A stretch of 64,000 bases of DNA from Streptomyces sp. PT12 (GCF_003311645.1 NZ_QEST01000272.1:62001-126000); one strand, 5' to 3'. Shown: positions 41,329 to 51,445, numbered from the stretch's first letter. Made by a program: numbers and translations. Notes: a model not told the origin generated them from the sequence alone.

Positions 41329-42273
41329 TCAGCCCTCGCCCGTCCGCTCGCGCACCACGCGCAGGTCGTCGGCGATCCGCTCGAGCAGCCCGTCAAGCGA
41401 GTCGAACGTCTCCTGGCCCCGCACGAACGACCCGAACTCGATCGCCGCCCACTGGCCGTACAGATCCAGGTCGTTCCGGTCGAGCGCGTGCCCCTCGACC
41501 GTCCGCACCGTGCCGTTGAAGTGGGGGTTCGTCCCGACCGAGACGGCCGCTGGCATCCGTTCCCCCGCCGCGATCAGCCAGCCCGCGTACACGCCGTCCG
41601 CGGGGATCGCCGAGTGCGGCACCGTGTCGATGTTCGCGGTGGGGATCCCCAACTCCCGCCCCCGGCGCGCCCCGTGCACCACCGTGCCCTCGACCCGGTG
41701 CGGGCGGCCCAGCACCTCGGCTGCGCCCGCCACGTCGCCCTCGCCGATCAGCCGCCGCGCCAGCGACGAGGAGAACGCCTCACCCCCGCCCGCCGCGCCC
41801 CGCTCGTACAGGTCGACGACCTCCACGTCGAAGCCATAGGTTCCGCCCAGCTCGGTCAGCGTCGCGACCGTCCCCGCCGCCTTGTTCCCGAAGCGGAACG
41901 TCGGCCCCTCCACCACCGCCCGCGCGTGCAGCGTCTCCACCAGCACCTTCACCACGAACTCGGCGGGCGACAGCTGCGAGAACTCCTTGGTGAACGACAG
42001 CACCAGCACCGCGTCCACGCCGAGCCCCTCGAAGAGCTCGGCCCGCCGCGGGTGCGGCGCGAGCAGCGGCGGGTGGGTCCCCGGCCTGGTGACCTCCTTG
42101 GGGTGCGGGTCGAAGGTGACCACGACCGAGGGCACCCCGCACTCCCTGGCGCGCGCCACCGCGCGCCCGATGATCGCCTGATGCCCCCGGTGCACGCCGT
42201 CGTACGAACCGATGGTGACGACGCTGCGCCCCCAGTCCTCGGGGATGTCCGCCATGTCACGCCAGCGCTGCAC
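41329..42273 (-). CDS. ribF: Bifunctional riboflavin kinase/FAD synthetase
   Basis: A 314-residue enzyme that phosphorylates riboflavin to FMN and adenylates FMN to FAD. The N-terminal nucleotidyltransferase half has VVTIGSYDGVHRGHQ and the flavin-binding VVEGPTFRFGNKAAG. The C-terminal kinase half starts near residue 185 (GRPHRVEGTVVHGARRGRELGIPTANI) and includes ADGVYAGW. Length is normal. It follows truB on the minus strand after 94 bases and ends at the hairpin shared with the ParA-like gene. Confidence 0.95.
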   Translation of the reverse strand: MQRWRDMADIPEDWGRSVVTIGSYDGVHRGHQAIIGRAVARARECGVPSVVVTFDPHPKEVTRPGTHPPLLAPHPRRAELFEGLGVDAVLVLSFTKEFSQLSPAEFVVKVLVETLHARAVVEGPTFRFGNKAAGTVATLTELGGTYGFDVEVVDLYERGAAGGGEAFSSSLARRLIGEGDVAGAAEVLGRPHRVEGTVVHGARRGRELGIPTANIDTVPHSAIPADGVYAGWLIAAGERMPAAVSVGTNPHFNGTVRTVEGHALDRNDLDLYGQWAAIEFGSFVRGQETFDSLDGLLERIADDLRVVRERTGEG

Positions 42274-42367
42274 CGTTCGCTCCTCGCCGTCTCACTCTCG
42301 GCCACCTGCCGATCAACGGTACCCGCCGCAGCTCCCGCGGCAGGCGGGCGGTCGGCCCGCAGGCCGT

Positions 42368-43261
42368 TCAGGCGAAGACGGCCAGGCTGCGCGCCCGTTC
42401 GTCCGCCGCGTCGATCAGCGCGATGAACCGCTCCTCGGGCCCGAACACCGCCACAGGCCCTGGCGGCAGCGGGGGAGTGGGGATCCGCGCGCCATGGCCC
42501 AGCAGGGTCGCCTGCCGGTCGTCCACGTCCCAGCGGGGGAACGCCGCCGCCGCGGCCTCACCGAGCGGCAGCACCGCCAACTCCTCACGCAGCCGCTCGA
42601 GCGTGTGCGCCGCGCCCAGGTCATACGGGCCGACCCGGGTCCTGCGCAGCGCCGTCAGATGGCCACCGGTGCCGAGGGCCGCGCCCAGGTCGCGGGCCAG
42701 CGCCCTGATGTACGTGCCCGACGAGCACACGACCGACACGGACAGGTCGAGCACGGCCGCGCCGTCCCCCGCGGTCGCCGCGGCGATGTCGCCGACCGTG
42801 AACTCCCGCACGGTGACGGGCCGGGCGGGGATCTCCACGTCCTCGCCCGCCCGCACCCTGCGGTAGGAGCGCTTGCCGTCGATCTTCACCGCGCTGACCT
42901 TGGCGGGCACCTGCATGATGGCGCCCGTGAGACCGGCCACGGCGGTGTCGATCGCGGCCCGCTCGACGCCCGCGGCCCCCGCGCTCGCGGTGACCTCGCC
43001 CTCGGCGTCGTCGGTCACCGTGGTCTGGCCCAGCCGGATCGTGCCGGTGTACTCCTTCTCGGTCAGCGCCAGATGCCCGAGCAGCCGGGTGGCCCGGCCG
43101 AGGCCGAGCAGCAGCACCCCGGTGGCCATGGGGTCGAGCGTTCCCGCGTGCCCCACGCGGCGGGTGCGCGCGATGCCGCGCATCACGGCGACCACGTCGT
43201 GCGAGGTGAAACCGGCGGGCTTGTCGACCACCACAAGCCCGTCGGCGGTGCTCCCTGCCAT
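42368..43261 (-). CDS. truB: tRNA pseudouridine55 synthase
   Basis: A 297-residue enzyme making pseudouridine 55 in the T-loop of tRNAs. VVDKPAGFTSHDVV and the catalytic Asp43 in RVGHAGTLDPMATG are diagnostic; SGTYIRALARDLG is the second conserved block, and a PUA-like domain ends the protein. ATG 43261 is seven bases after the rbfA stop. The ribosome site is poorly placed (GGGGG touches the start), so translation may depend on coupling to rbfA. Confidence 0.94.
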   Translation of the reverse strand: MAGSTADGLVVVDKPAGFTSHDVVAVMRGIARTRRVGHAGTLDPMATGVLLLGLGRATRLLGHLALTEKEYTGTIRLGQTTVTDDAEGEVTASAGAAGVERAAIDTAVAGLTGAIMQVPAKVSAVKIDGKRSYRRVRAGEDVEIPARPVTVREFTVGDIAAATAGDGAAVLDLSVSVVCSSGTYIRALARDLGAALGTGGHLTALRRTRVGPYDLGAAHTLERLREELAVLPLGEAAAAAFPRWDVDDRQATLLGHGARIPTPPLPPGPVAVFGPEERFIALIDAADERARSLAVFA

Positions 43262-43268
43262 CCCCCGA

Positions 43269-43757
43269 TCAGTCCTTGTCCCGGCCGTCGCCGTCGGTGC
43301 CCGCGTCGGTGTCCTGGGCGTCCTCGTCCACGTCGTCCTCCCTGACGTGGTACGGGTCCGCGCCACCGGCGTACTCGGCGCCCGCCGAGGCCCGCCTGAC
43401 CTCCTCGTCCCGCTCCCGCGCCCTGCTGAACAGGTCGTCCAGGTTCCGCGCGGTCTCGGGGAGCGCGTCGGGCACGAACTCCAGGCTCGGCGTGTGCTTC
43501 ACGCCCGCAGCCGCGCCCACCGCCGAGCGCAGCACGCCCCTGGCGCTGCGCAGCCCGGCGGCCACCTCCTCGCGGTCGGACTCGTCGCCGTACACCGTGT
43601 AGAAGACGGTCGCCTCCCGCAGGTCCCCGGTGACCCGGGTGTCGGTGATGGTCACCCGCGTGCCGAGCCTGGGGTCCTTGATGTCCCGGTGCAGCTTCTC
43701 GGCGACCACCTCGCGGATGAGGTCCGCCAGCCTCTTGGCCCGTGCCTTGTCGGCCAC
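43269..43757 (-). CDS. rbfA: 30S ribosome-binding factor
   Basis: A 162-residue KH-like protein that binds the 16S rRNA 5' region during 30S maturation and cold adaptation. The family core spans residues 1-110 (RAKRLADLIREVVAEKLHRDIKDPRLG, LREATVFYTVYGD, VKHTPSLEFVPD). The last ~45 residues are an acidic, Asp-rich tail, as in other streptomycete RbfA proteins. It is the middle gene of DUF503-rbfA-truB. Confidence 0.95.
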   Translation of the reverse strand: MADKARAKRLADLIREVVAEKLHRDIKDPRLGTRVTITDTRVTGDLREATVFYTVYGDESDREEVAAGLRSARGVLRSAVGAAAGVKHTPSLEFVPDALPETARNLDDLFSRARERDEEVRRASAGAEYAGGADPYHVREDDVDEDAQDTDAGTDGDGRDKD

Positions 43758-43814
43758 TGGTCCGTCTCCTTGTTCGAGCTGTCGGTGCTGGGTTCCGTCG
43801 GCCTCGTCGCCGCG

Positions 43815-44111
43815 CTACTCGTCGTGCTCGCCGTGGATGCGGCGCCGCACGGACAGCAACTCCACCTCGGGGCGGGCGGCGACCCAGCGTTCGCACCGGT
43901 CCAGGATCTCGGTCAGGTGCCCGGCGTCCCCCGACACCAGGGCCAGCCCGATCTCGGTGCGCCGATGCAGGTCCTGCGCGCCCACCTCGGCGACGCTGAC
44001 GGCGTATGTACGTTGCAGCTCCGCCACGATCGGCCGCACCACGGAGCGCTTCTGCTTGAGCGAGTGGACATCCCCGAGCAGCAGGTCGAAGGACAACGTC
44101 CCGGTATACAT
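43815..44111 (-). CDS. DUF503 protein
   Basis: A 98-residue conserved protein always found between infB and rbfA in streptomycetes. The family sequence MYTGTLSFDLLLGDVHSLKQKRSVVRPI is evident. It is a small alpha-beta protein of unknown role, presumably linked to translation or ribosome assembly by context. ATG 44111 has no ribosome site, but TACGAT lies six bases upstream, so it is probably leaderless and starts a new transcript with rbfA and truB. An open extension upstream has no coding character. Confidence 0.88.
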   Translation of the reverse strand: MYTGTLSFDLLLGDVHSLKQKRSVVRPIVAELQRTYAVSVAEVGAQDLHRRTEIGLALVSGDAGHLTEILDRCERWVAARPEVELLSVRRRIHGEHDE

Positions 44112-44117
44112 GCGGTG

Positions 44118-44123
44118 ATCGTA
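44118..44123 (-). promoter_or_regulatory. -10 element of leaderless DUF503 promoter
   Basis: Minus-strand TACGAT (44123-44118) lies six bases before ATG 44111. It follows the infB hairpin, so the DUF503-rbfA-truB genes may have their own promoter. Confidence 0.55.
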
Positions 44124-44131
44124 ACGGGAGC

Positions 44132-44178
44132 GGCCGGGGCCGATCGACGGGGTTTCCCCCGGCCGACCGGCCCCGGCC
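44132..44178 (-). terminator. Nested hairpin after infB
   Basis: GGCCGGGGCC (44132-44141) pairs with GGCCCCGGCC (44169-44178), and an inner CGGGG/CCCCG pair flanks TTTC. It lies between infB and the DUF503 promoter. Confidence 0.55.
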
Positions 44179-44185
44179 GGCTGTG

Positions 44186-47100
44186 TCACACGCGGGGCTT
44201 CTCCCGCATCTCGAAGGTCGCGATGACGTCGTCGACCTTGATGTCGTTGAAGTTCCCGAGGTTGATGCCGCCCTCGAACCCTTCGCGGATCTCGGTCACG
44301 TCGTCCTTGAAGCGGCGCAGCCCCTCGATCGTGAGGTTGTCCGCCACGACCTTGCCGTCGCGCAGCACGCGGGCCTTGGTGTTCCGCCTGACCTCGCCCG
44401 AGCGGATGAGCACACCCGCGATGTTCCCGAGCTTGGAGGAGCGGAAGACCTCGCGGATCTCCGCGGTGCCGAGCTCGACCTCCTCGTACTCCGGCTTCAG
44501 CAGGCCCTTCAGGGCCGCCTCGATCTCCTCGATCGCCTGGTAGATGACCGAGTAGTACCGGACGTCCACGCCCTCGCGCTCGGCCGCCTGCGTGGCACGC
44601 CCCTCGGCGCGCACGTTGAAGCCGATGACGATGGCGTCGGAGCCCGCCGCCAGGTCGATGTCGGTCTCGGTGACCGCGCCGACGCCGCGGTGCAGGACCC
44701 GCAGGTCGACGCCGTCGCCGACGTCGAGCTGGAGCAGCGAGGACTCCAGGGCCTCGACCGAGCCGGACGCGTCGCCCTTGAGGATGAGGTTGAGCTGCTG
44801 CACCTCGCCCGCCTTGAGCACCTTGTCCAGGTCCTCGAGCGAGACCCTGCGGGTCCGCTTGGCGAACGCGGCGTTCCGCTCGCGGGCGGCGCGCTTCTCG
44901 GCGATCTGCCGCGCGGTGCGGTCCTCGCCGACCACCAGGAAGTTGTCCCCGGCGCCCGGCACGTTGGTCAGACCCTGCACCAGGACGGGCGTCGAAGGCC
45001 CGGCCTCCGTGAGGTTTCGGCCAGCGTCGTCCAGCATCGCTCGCACGCGGCCGTGGGCGTCGCCCACCACCATCGTGTCGCCGACTCGCAGTGTGCCGCG
45101 CTGCACCAGCACGGTGGCCACGGCGCCGCGGCCGCGGTCGAGGTGCGCCTCGATCGCGATGCCCTGGGCGTCCTGGTGGGGGTTGGCCCGCAGGTCGAGC
45201 GAGGCGTCCGCGGTCAGGATGACGGCCTCGAGCAGCCCCTCGATGTTGGTGCCCTGGCGCGCGGAGATGTCGACGAACATCGTGTCGCCGCCGTACTCCT
45301 CGGCCACAAGACCGTACTCGGTGAGCTGGCCGCGCACCTTGGTCGGGTCGGCGCCCTCGACGTCGATCTTGTTGACGGCGACGACGATCGGCACGTCGGC
45401 GGCCTTGGCGTGGTTGAGCGCCTCGACCGTCTGCGGCATCACGCCGTCGTTGGCCGCCACCACGAGGATCGCGATGTCGGTCGACTTCGCACCGCGGGCC
45501 CGCATGGCGGTGAACGCCTGGTGACCCGGGGTGTCGATGAAGGTGATCGCGCGGTCCTCGCCGTTGACGTCGATCGACACCTGGTAGGCGCCGATGTGCT
45601 GGGTGATGCCGCCAGCCTCGCCCTCGATGACGTTGGTCTTGCGGATCGCGTCGAGCAGGCGCGTCTTGCCGTGGTCGACGTGGCCCATGACGGTGACGAC
45701 CGGCGGCCGCGAGGCCAGGGCCTCCTCGCCGCCCTCGTCCTCGCCGAACTCGATGTCGAACGACTCGAGCAGCTCGCGGTCCTCCTCCTCGGGACTGACG
45801 ATCTGAACCGTGTAGTTCATCTCGTCGCCCAGGAGCTGGAGCGTCTCGTCGGAGACCGACTGCGTCGCCGTGACCATCTCGCCCAGGTTGAACATCACCT
45901 GGACCAGCGAGGCCGGGTTGGCGTTGATCTTCTCGGCGAAGTCGGTCAGGGACGCGCCACGGGAGAGCCTGATGGTCTCGCCCTTGCCGCGCGGCAGCAT
46001 CACGCCGCCGATCGACGGGGCCTGCATGGCCTCGTACTCCTGGCGCCGCTGCCGCTTCGACTTCCGCCCGCGCCGCGCGGGACCACCGGGACGCCCGAAC
46101 GCGCCCTGCGTACCGCCGCGGCCACCGGGACCACCGGGACGGCCACCGCCACCGGGGCCGCCGCCGAAGCCGCCCGGGCGACCCGCGCCGCCGAAGCCGC
46201 CACCGCCACCGGGGCGCGTGCCGGTGCCGGGACGGCCACCGCCGCCGCCGAAGCCACCGCCGCCCCCACCGGGACGCGGGCCGCCGCGGCCGCTGAAGCC
46301 GCCGCCACCGCCGCCAGGACGCGGGCCGCCGCCCCCACCGGGACGGCCACCGGGGCCGCCTCCACCGGGGCGTCCGCCAGCCGGCGGACGCTGCGGCATC
46401 ATGCCGGGGTTCGGGCGGTTACCACCGGGGCCGGGGCGCGGCCCCGCGGGACCGCCCTGCGGACGCGGCATGTTCCCCGGGGTGGCGCGGCCGCCACCGG
46501 GAGCCTGCGGACGGGGACCGGGGCGGTCCTGACCGCCACCGGGCCGGGGGCCCGGACGCTCCTGGCCACCGGGACGTGGCCCGGGGCCCGGGCGCGGCGC
46601 CTGCTGCGGGCGCGCCATGCCGGTCGAACCGCTGGTCGTGAAGGGGTTGTTGCCCGGACGAGGGCCCGCGGGCCTGCCGCCGGGCTTGGGGGCGTTCGGC
46701 TTGGCGGGCGCGGGCTTCGGCCCGCCGCCAGGCTTGGGCGCCCCGGAACGCGCGCCAGGGCGCGGCGCCTGCTGGCCCCCGCCGCCACCGGGCCGCGGGG
46801 CGGCCTGGCGCTGCGGAGCCGGTGCCTCGGCGGCGTCGGCGGGCGCGCTGAACTCGGGAGCCGCGGGAGCGGCGGGACCCGGCCTGGCGCCGGGCTTGGG
46901 GGTGGGACGGGGCGCGCCCGGCTTCGGGGCGACGCCACCGGGGCGCGGCGCGCCCGGCTTCGCGGTCACGGCGCCCGGCTTGGGCGCCGGGGGACGCGGC
47001 GAGGGGGCACCCGGCCTGGCGGACCTGCGGCCGCCACTGCCGTTCCCCGTGCTGAACGCGTCCGTCAGCTTGCGTACTACGGGCGCCTCGATCGTCGAGG

Positions 47101-47203
47101 ACGCCGAACGGACGAATTCACCAAGCTCTTGGAGCTTGGCCATGACGACCTTGCTCTCGATTCCAAGCTCCTTGGCGAGCTCGTATACCCGGACCTTAGC
47201 CAC
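44186..47203 (-). CDS. infB: Translation initiation factor IF-2
   Basis: A 1005-residue GTPase that brings initiator tRNA to the ribosome. The N-terminal IF2_N domain ([24 protein letters not shown]) is followed by ~330 residues of Pro/Gly/Arg/Ala-rich low complexity, ending in repeated GGGGRPG-type sequence. The G domain has GHVDHGKT (about residues 506-513), DTPGHQAF and NKID; domains II-IV complete the protein. The start is GTG 47203 with AAAGGAG just upstream. It follows ylxR after a 152-base spacer with a hairpin and is followed by a nested hairpin. Confidence 0.97.
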   Translation of the reverse strand: MAKVRVYELAKELGIESKVVMAKLQELGEFVRSASSTIEAPVVRKLTDAFSTGNGSGGRRSARPGAPSPRPPAPKPGAVTAKPGAPRPGGVAPKPGAPRPTPKPGARPGPAAPAAPEFSAPADAAEAPAPQRQAAPRPGGGGGQQAPRPGARSGAPKPGGGPKPAPAKPNAPKPGGRPAGPRPGNNPFTTSGSTGMARPQQAPRPGPGPRPGGQERPGPRPGGGQDRPGPRPQAPGGGRATPGNMPRPQGGPAGPRPGPGGNRPNPGMMPQRPPAGGRPGGGGPGGRPGGGGGPRPGGGGGGFSGRGGPRPGGGGGGFGGGGGRPGTGTRPGGGGGFGGAGRPGGFGGGPGGGGRPGGPGGRGGTQGAFGRPGGPARRGRKSKRQRRQEYEAMQAPSIGGVMLPRGKGETIRLSRGASLTDFAEKINANPASLVQVMFNLGEMVTATQSVSDETLQLLGDEMNYTVQIVSPEEEDRELLESFDIEFGEDEGGEEALASRPPVVTVMGHVDHGKTRLLDAIRKTNVIEGEAGGITQHIGAYQVSIDVNGEDRAITFIDTPGHQAFTAMRARGAKSTDIAILVVAANDGVMPQTVEALNHAKAADVPIVVAVNKIDVEGADPTKVRGQLTEYGLVAEEYGGDTMFVDISARQGTNIEGLLEAVILTADASLDLRANPHQDAQGIAIEAHLDRGRGAVATVLVQRGTLRVGDTMVVGDAHGRVRAMLDDAGRNLTEAGPSTPVLVQGLTNVPGAGDNFLVVGEDRTARQIAEKRAARERNAAFAKRTRRVSLEDLDKVLKAGEVQQLNLILKGDASGSVEALESSLLQLDVGDGVDLRVLHRGVGAVTETDIDLAAGSDAIVIGFNVRAEGRATQAAEREGVDVRYYSVIYQAIEEIEAALKGLLKPEYEEVELGTAEIREVFRSSKLGNIAGVLIRSGEVRRNTKARVLRDGKVVADNLTIEGLRRFKDDVTEIREGFEGGINLGNFNDIKVDDVIATFEMREKPRV

Positions 47204-47265
47204 TTCGCTCCTTTACGGTCCGGGGTCGGTCGTCCGCCGGACCTTCGCTACTTCACGGGCGTACT

Positions 47266-47349
47266 CATCGCGTACTCATCGAGTGCTCATCGCAATCTCG
47301 ACCTACTTCCGACTCGCGAGGTACCTGGCCGCGCGGACCGTCCGCGCGG
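47266..47349. other. ylxR-infB spacer with repeats and hairpin
   Basis: Three near-copies of (G)(T)ACTCATCG/TGCTCATCG lie at about 47266-47292. A 10-bp inverted repeat (CCGCGCGGAC 47329-47338, complement 47340-47349) with a 1-nt nominal centre follows. It could attenuate or process the nusA-infB transcript, since it lies in the infB leader. Confidence 0.5.
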
Positions 47350-47355
47350 CGTTTC

Positions 47356-47640
47356 TTACGTCTTACGGTCTGCCTGGCCGACCACCTGTCGCAGCTCTCC
47401 GGTGTCAAGCGGCCCCTGGACCCGCAGGGCCCGGGGAAACGCCCGACGCCGTACCGCCAGCTCCAGGCAGGCCGGTGTGGGATGCAGATACGCACCCCGA
47501 CCGGGCAGCGTACCCCGATGATCGGGGACACAGCGATCCTCGATCACCACCACACGCAGCAGCCCCGATCGGGCCGTGCGCTGGCGGCACCCCACACAGG
47601 TGCGCTCAGGGCAGGCCTGGGCCCGGGTCCGGCCAGACAC
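47356..47640 (-). CDS. ylxR: YlxR-family RNA-binding protein (DUF448)
   Basis: A 94-residue basic protein between nusA and infB. The family start [10 protein letters not shown] is present, as is [22 protein letters not shown]. YlxR proteins are implicated in nucleoid or RNA binding and in modulation of RNase P or transcription in other bacteria. The start is GTG 47640; GGGGAGG lies somewhat far upstream (about 11 bases). Confidence 0.92.
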   Translation of the reverse strand: MSGRTRAQACPERTCVGCRQRTARSGLLRVVVIEDRCVPDHRGTLPGRGAYLHPTPACLELAVRRRAFPRALRVQGPLDTGELRQVVGQADRKT

Positions 47641-47757
47641 TTGTGATTCTACCTCCCCGCGTGCCCTGCCCCGAGGGCGGGCTCACGCCACAGTTCCCCA
47701 ACGCCACGCGCGCCGACGGCATTCCCGCGCCCGCGCGCCGCGCCCGCCGCGGGGGCC

Positions 47758-48807
47758 TCATCCGGTGGGCTGCTCGCTCGGCTCCGTGTCCGGCCTGATG
47801 TCGATGCGCCAGCCGGTGAGCCGGGCGGCGAGGCGGGCGTTCTGCCCCTCCTTGCCGATGGCGAGCGAGAGCTGGTAGTCGGGCACGGTCACCCGCGCCG
47901 ACCTGGCCAGCTGGTCGACCACGTCCACCTTGGTGACCCGGGCGGGGGACAGCGCGTTGGCCACGAGCTCGGCCGGGTCGTCCGACCAGTCGACGATGTC
48001 GATCTTCTCGCCGTGCAGCTCCGCCATCACGCTGCGCACCCGGCCGCCCATGGGCCCGATGCAGGCGCCCTTCGCGTTGAGCCCGGGGCGCAGCGAGCGC
48101 ACCGCGATCTTGGTCCTGTGCCCGGCCTCGCGGGCGATCGCCGCGATCTCCACGGACCCGTCCGCGATCTCGGGGACCTCGAGCTCGAACAGCTTCTTGA
48201 CCAGATTGGGATGCGTGCGTGACAACGTGACCGAGGGGCCGCGCGCCCCCTTCACCACCCGCACCACGTACGAGCGCAGGCGCGCGCCGTGCGGATAGCT
48301 CTCGCCTGGCACCTGCTCCTGGGGCGGCAGGATGGCCTCCAGCCTGCCGATGTCCACCAGCACGCTCTTGGGGTCACGGCCCTGCTGCACGATCCCGGCG
48401 ACCACGTCGCCCTCGCGCCCCGCGTACTCGCCGAAGGTGATGTCCTCCTCGGCGTCCCGCAGCCGCTGGAGGATCACCTGCTTCGCCGTGGTGGCGGCGA
48501 TCCGCCCGAAGCCCTGCGGGGTGTCGTCGAACTCCCTGGGCTTCACGGGCTCTCCGGCCTCGCCCGAACCGTTCGGCTCGGCGCCCTCCGCGGGGGCGCG
48601 CAGCTCGGCCAGCTCGTCGGCGTCCTCGCGGGCCCACACCGTCACATGCCCGGTGGAGCGGTCGAGCACGACCCGCGCCTGGCGCCTGCTGCCCTCGGTG
48701 CGGTGGTACGCGATGAGCAGGGCCGACTCGATGGCCTCCACCAGCACGTCGAAGGAGATCTCCTTCTCCCGCACGAGCGCCTGAAGCGCCTTCATGTCGA
48801 TGTCCAC
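47758..48807 (-). CDS. nusA: Transcription termination/antitermination factor NusA
   Basis: A 349-residue RNA polymerase-binding factor. N-terminal domain ([32 protein letters not shown]), S1 domain (~110-180), and two KH domains ([27 protein letters not shown] and the final [26 protein letters not shown]). It lacks the C-terminal acidic repeats of enterobacterial NusA, as expected in actinomycetes. It starts two bases after the rimP stop. Confidence 0.96.
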   Translation of the reverse strand: MDIDMKALQALVREKEISFDVLVEAIESALLIAYHRTEGSRRQARVVLDRSTGHVTVWAREDADELAELRAPAEGAEPNGSGEAGEPVKPREFDDTPQGFGRIAATTAKQVILQRLRDAEEDITFGEYAGREGDVVAGIVQQGRDPKSVLVDIGRLEAILPPQEQVPGESYPHGARLRSYVVRVVKGARGPSVTLSRTHPNLVKKLFELEVPEIADGSVEIAAIAREAGHRTKIAVRSLRPGLNAKGACIGPMGGRVRSVMAELHGEKIDIVDWSDDPAELVANALSPARVTKVDVVDQLARSARVTVPDYQLSLAIGKEGQNARLAARLTGWRIDIRPDTEPSEQPTG

Positions 48808-48809
48808 GG

Positions 48810-49316
48810 CTACGCCTCCTTGGTGCTCTCGTCGTCGGCGGGCCTGCGGCTGAACTCGACCTCGACGCGCGCCGACGCGACCTCGGCGAGGTCGACCCGG
48901 CGAGCCGTGCCCTTGCGGCCCTTCTCCCCGGGGATCTCCAGATCAAGCCCGGTGTCGTCCACGGCGACCAGCCGCGCGGCCAGCTCGCCGCCCCCGGTCA
49001 GCCGCAGCCGCACCAGCCGCCCCACCGAACGCCGGTAGTGCCGGGGCTCCGTCAGCGGGCGCTCCGCGCCCGGCGAGGTCACCTCGAGCACATAGGGGGC
49101 GCCGCCCATGAGGTCGCTCTCGTCCAGCGCCTCGGACGCGGCACGGCTCAGCTCGGCACAGGCGTCCAGGCCCACACCCTTGTCGGTGTCCACCACGACC
49201 TGGAGAACGCGCCGCCGCCCGGCCGGGGTGATCTTCACGCCCTCGAGGTCCATCCCGCGCTTGGCGGCCAGCGGCTCAAGCAGCTCCCGCAGCCTGTCGA
49301 TCTGGGTGGTGCTCAT
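48810..49316 (-). CDS. rimP: Ribosome maturation factor RimP
   Basis: A 168-residue 30S assembly factor. The N-terminal domain includes [29 protein letters not shown], the family signature, followed by an SH3-like C-terminal domain. ATG 49316 is placed by GAGGAG upstream; a longer in-frame reading has no support. It is the first gene of rimP-nusA-ylxR-infB. Confidence 0.95.
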   Translation of the reverse strand: MSTTQIDRLRELLEPLAAKRGMDLEGVKITPAGRRRVLQVVVDTDKGVGLDACAELSRAASEALDESDLMGGAPYVLEVTSPGAERPLTEPRHYRRSVGRLVRLRLTGGGELAARLVAVDDTGLDLEIPGEKGRKGTARRVDLAEVASARVEVEFSRRPADDESTKEA

Positions 49317-49596
49317 CCGGGTGACTCCTCGGCCGCGTCTGCTGTTGTCTCGGTGCCTTTCGCGCGTGTCGGCGCGTCCGGCCAACAGCCTATCGCCTGT
49401 GGCACGGTACGCGGACCGACCGGAGGGGCGGGGCTGGCGCGCCGTGGACGGGGTGGCGCAGGGATGGGCGGAGCGCACGGGTACGCTCACGGGGCGGTGA
49501 TCTCTTCCGACCGCCCGCGGCTCTCGGGGGCCCCGGGGCGCGGAGGCCGCCGCATACGCCCACGGCCCACCGCGAGAAGGGGAAGTGCGGGGAACC

Positions 49597-50085
49597 ATGT
49601 CTCCTGCCGTGCCCTCTACCGTGTCCCGACGTTCCCTGCTGACCGGCATCGTCCTGGTCGGCGCCCTGACCGGATGCACCTCGGGCGGCGACGAGGCGGC
49701 CGGTCGTGCCGCCGCCGCGAGCGACAGAGGGCTACGCCGCCGCGTGGCGAGGGACAGCACCGCGCTCCTGGCGCGTTACGACGCCACCGTCTCGGCGCAC
49801 CCCTCGCTCGCCGGCGCGCTGACGCCGTTCCGCGAGGTCGTCACCGCCCATGTCACCGCGCTCGACGAGCCCGGCGAGGCCACGACCGGCGTCGCGGGCG
49901 CCGCCCCCGAGGTGCCCGCGAGGCAGGACCGCGCGATCGCCGCGCTCGTCGACGCCGAGCGCCGCGCCGCCGAGGAGCGGCTTGCCGCGCTGGCCGACGC
50001 CCCGCCCGAGCTCGCCAGGCTGCTCGCCTCCCTGGCCGCCGCCGGCGAGGTCCAGGCCCACCTCCTGAACGAGGTACGCCCATGA
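49597..50085 (+). CDS. Putative lipoprotein, Tat-like signal
   Basis: A 162-residue exported protein. VSRRSLLTGIVLVGALTGC gives a twin-arginine-like motif and a lipobox (LTGC), with the acylated Cys near residue 27. The mature part is Ala-rich and helical. It overlaps the next gene (DUF4439) by four bases (ATGA), so the two products probably act together at the membrane. The start is uncertain between GTG 49585 and ATG 49597. Function unknown. Confidence 0.78.
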   Translation: MSPAVPSTVSRRSLLTGIVLVGALTGCTSGGDEAAGRAAAASDRGLRRRVARDSTALLARYDATVSAHPSLAGALTPFREVVTAHVTALDEPGEATTGVAGAAPEVPARQDRAIAALVDAERRAAEERLAALADAPPELARLLASLAAAGEVQAHLLNEVRP

Positions 50086-50528
50086 GCGAGACACCGTCCG
50101 AGCTGGACGCCGCGCAGGCCGCGCTCGCCGCCGAGCACGCCGCCGTCTACGGCTACGGCGTGGTCGGCGGCCGCATCGGCGAGGAGCGCGGGCGCGAGGC
50201 CCGCGAGGCGCACGACGCGCACCTGGCCCGCCGCGACGCCCTGCACCGCACCGTTCGCGACCTCGGCGGCTCGCCGGTCGCCGCGGCCGCCGGATACGCG
50301 CTGCCGTTCGAGGTGACCGACAGCGCGAGCGCCGTGGAGCTGGCCGTCGAGCTGGAGACCCGGCTGGCTGGCGCCTACGCGGACCTTGTGCTGGTCGGCG
50401 CGGGCGACGTCCGCCGCGACGCCGCCGACGCGCTGCGCGACGCGGCGGTGCGCGCCGCCCGTTGGCGCGGCCATGGCGAGCCGTTCCCCGGGCTCGCCGA
50501 GTACGCGGAGCGGGAGGGGACCGGCTGA
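50082..50528 (+). CDS. Ferritin-like DUF4439 protein
   Basis: A 148-residue helical protein. LDAAQAALAAEHAAVYGYGVVGGRI is the typical first helix of DUF4439 ferritin-like proteins, with Glu and nearby His residues in the positions where ferritin-like folds bind metal; the second helix holds REAREAHDAHLARRDALH. Whether it binds iron or is only a helical bundle is unknown. It is coupled at both ends: ATGA overlap with the lipoprotein and one base from the kinase-like gene. Confidence 0.85.
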   Translation: MSETPSELDAAQAALAAEHAAVYGYGVVGGRIGEERGREAREAHDAHLARRDALHRTVRDLGGSPVAAAAGYALPFEVTDSASAVELAVELETRLAGAYADLVLVGAGDVRRDAADALRDAAVRAARWRGHGEPFPGLAEYAEREGTG

Positions 50529-50529
50529 C

Positions 50530-51435
50530 ATGGCGGCCCCCGTGCACCATCCCAAGCCCCCGCCGCGGCTGGCCCGCGCCCAGGAGGCGGCCGCGGGCGG
50601 CTGGCTGGCCGGGCTGCCCGCGCTCGTCGACGACGTGTGCGCCCGCTGGAAGCTGACCGCCGAGCGGGTCGTGGAGCCGGGCGGCAGCAGCAGCATGACC
50701 GTGCTGGTCACCGCCGCCGACGGCGGACGCGCGGCGCTGAAGATATCCCCGCCCGACGGCTCGGCCGCCGCCGAGGAGGCCGCGTTGCGCCGCTGGAACG
50801 GCCTGGGCGCCGTCCGCGTGCTGCGATCGGCGCCCGACGCGGGGGCGCTGCTCCTCGAACGGCTGCGCGGCGAGACCTCGTTGCGCTCGCTCCCCGACGC
50901 CAAGGCCATGCTCGAGGCCGTCTCGGTGGTTCGGCGGCTGTGGGTGGACCCGGGGGAGGGCCACCCCTTCCCGACCGTGGGGGAGCGGACCGCGGCCCGG
51001 GCCGCGCTCATGCGCGCCGCCGCCGACGACGAGACGGGCCCCCTGGTCGATCAGGCCCTGCGGCACCACGGGGAGCTGATGGCCGCGCCGGGCGAACGGC
51101 TGCTGCTGCACGGCGACTTCCGCCAGGGCATCGTGCTGGCCTCGGACGCGGAGCGCTCCCCCTGGCTCGCCGTCGGGCCCGAGCCGCTCGTCGGCGAGCG
51201 GGCCTACGACCTGGCCCGGCTGGTCCGCGACCGCCTGCACGACCTGGTGGCCTCCCCGGGCGCCGCCGCGATCACCCGCCGCCGGGTGACGCGCCTGGCC
51301 GAGTCGGTGGACCTCGACCCCGACCGGCTGCGCGCCTGGTCCCACTTCCGCGCCGTGGAGTCGGCGCTGCGCAACCTCGACCAGGGGCGGACGGCGGACG
51401 CGGAGATGCTTCTGGAGTTCGCCACGTGGCTGTGA
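50530..51435 (+). CDS. APH-family protein with degenerate active site (probable pseudokinase)
   Basis: A 301-residue protein resembling APH(6)/hydroxyurea-type phosphotransferases. The N-lobe has ALKISPP (possible ATP-Lys71) and a hinge LLLERLRGE. In the C-lobe the catalytic loop reads HGDFRQGIVL (194-203): the Asp is present, but the Asn expected at residue 201 is Ile. The metal-binding Asp of the VIDPKP-like motif is replaced by Gly216 (AVGPEPLVGE). Loss of both metal ligands argues against normal phosphotransfer. It is the third gene of a tightly packed operon (lipoprotein, DUF4439, this gene). Confidence 0.8.
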   Translation: MAAPVHHPKPPPRLARAQEAAAGGWLAGLPALVDDVCARWKLTAERVVEPGGSSSMTVLVTAADGGRAALKISPPDGSAAAEEAALRRWNGLGAVRVLRSAPDAGALLLERLRGETSLRSLPDAKAMLEAVSVVRRLWVDPGEGHPFPTVGERTAARAALMRAAADDETGPLVDQALRHHGELMAAPGERLLLHGDFRQGIVLASDAERSPWLAVGPEPLVGERAYDLARLVRDRLHDLVASPGAAAITRRRVTRLAESVDLDPDRLRAWSHFRAVESALRNLDQGRTADAEMLLEFATWL

Positions 51436-51445
51436 GCCCGGCCGG

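Noticed and set aside
50530-51435. Aminoglycoside-resistance phosphotransferase
   Set aside because: Asn201 and the Asp at 216 expected for phosphotransfer are missing, and the gene sits in a housekeeping context.
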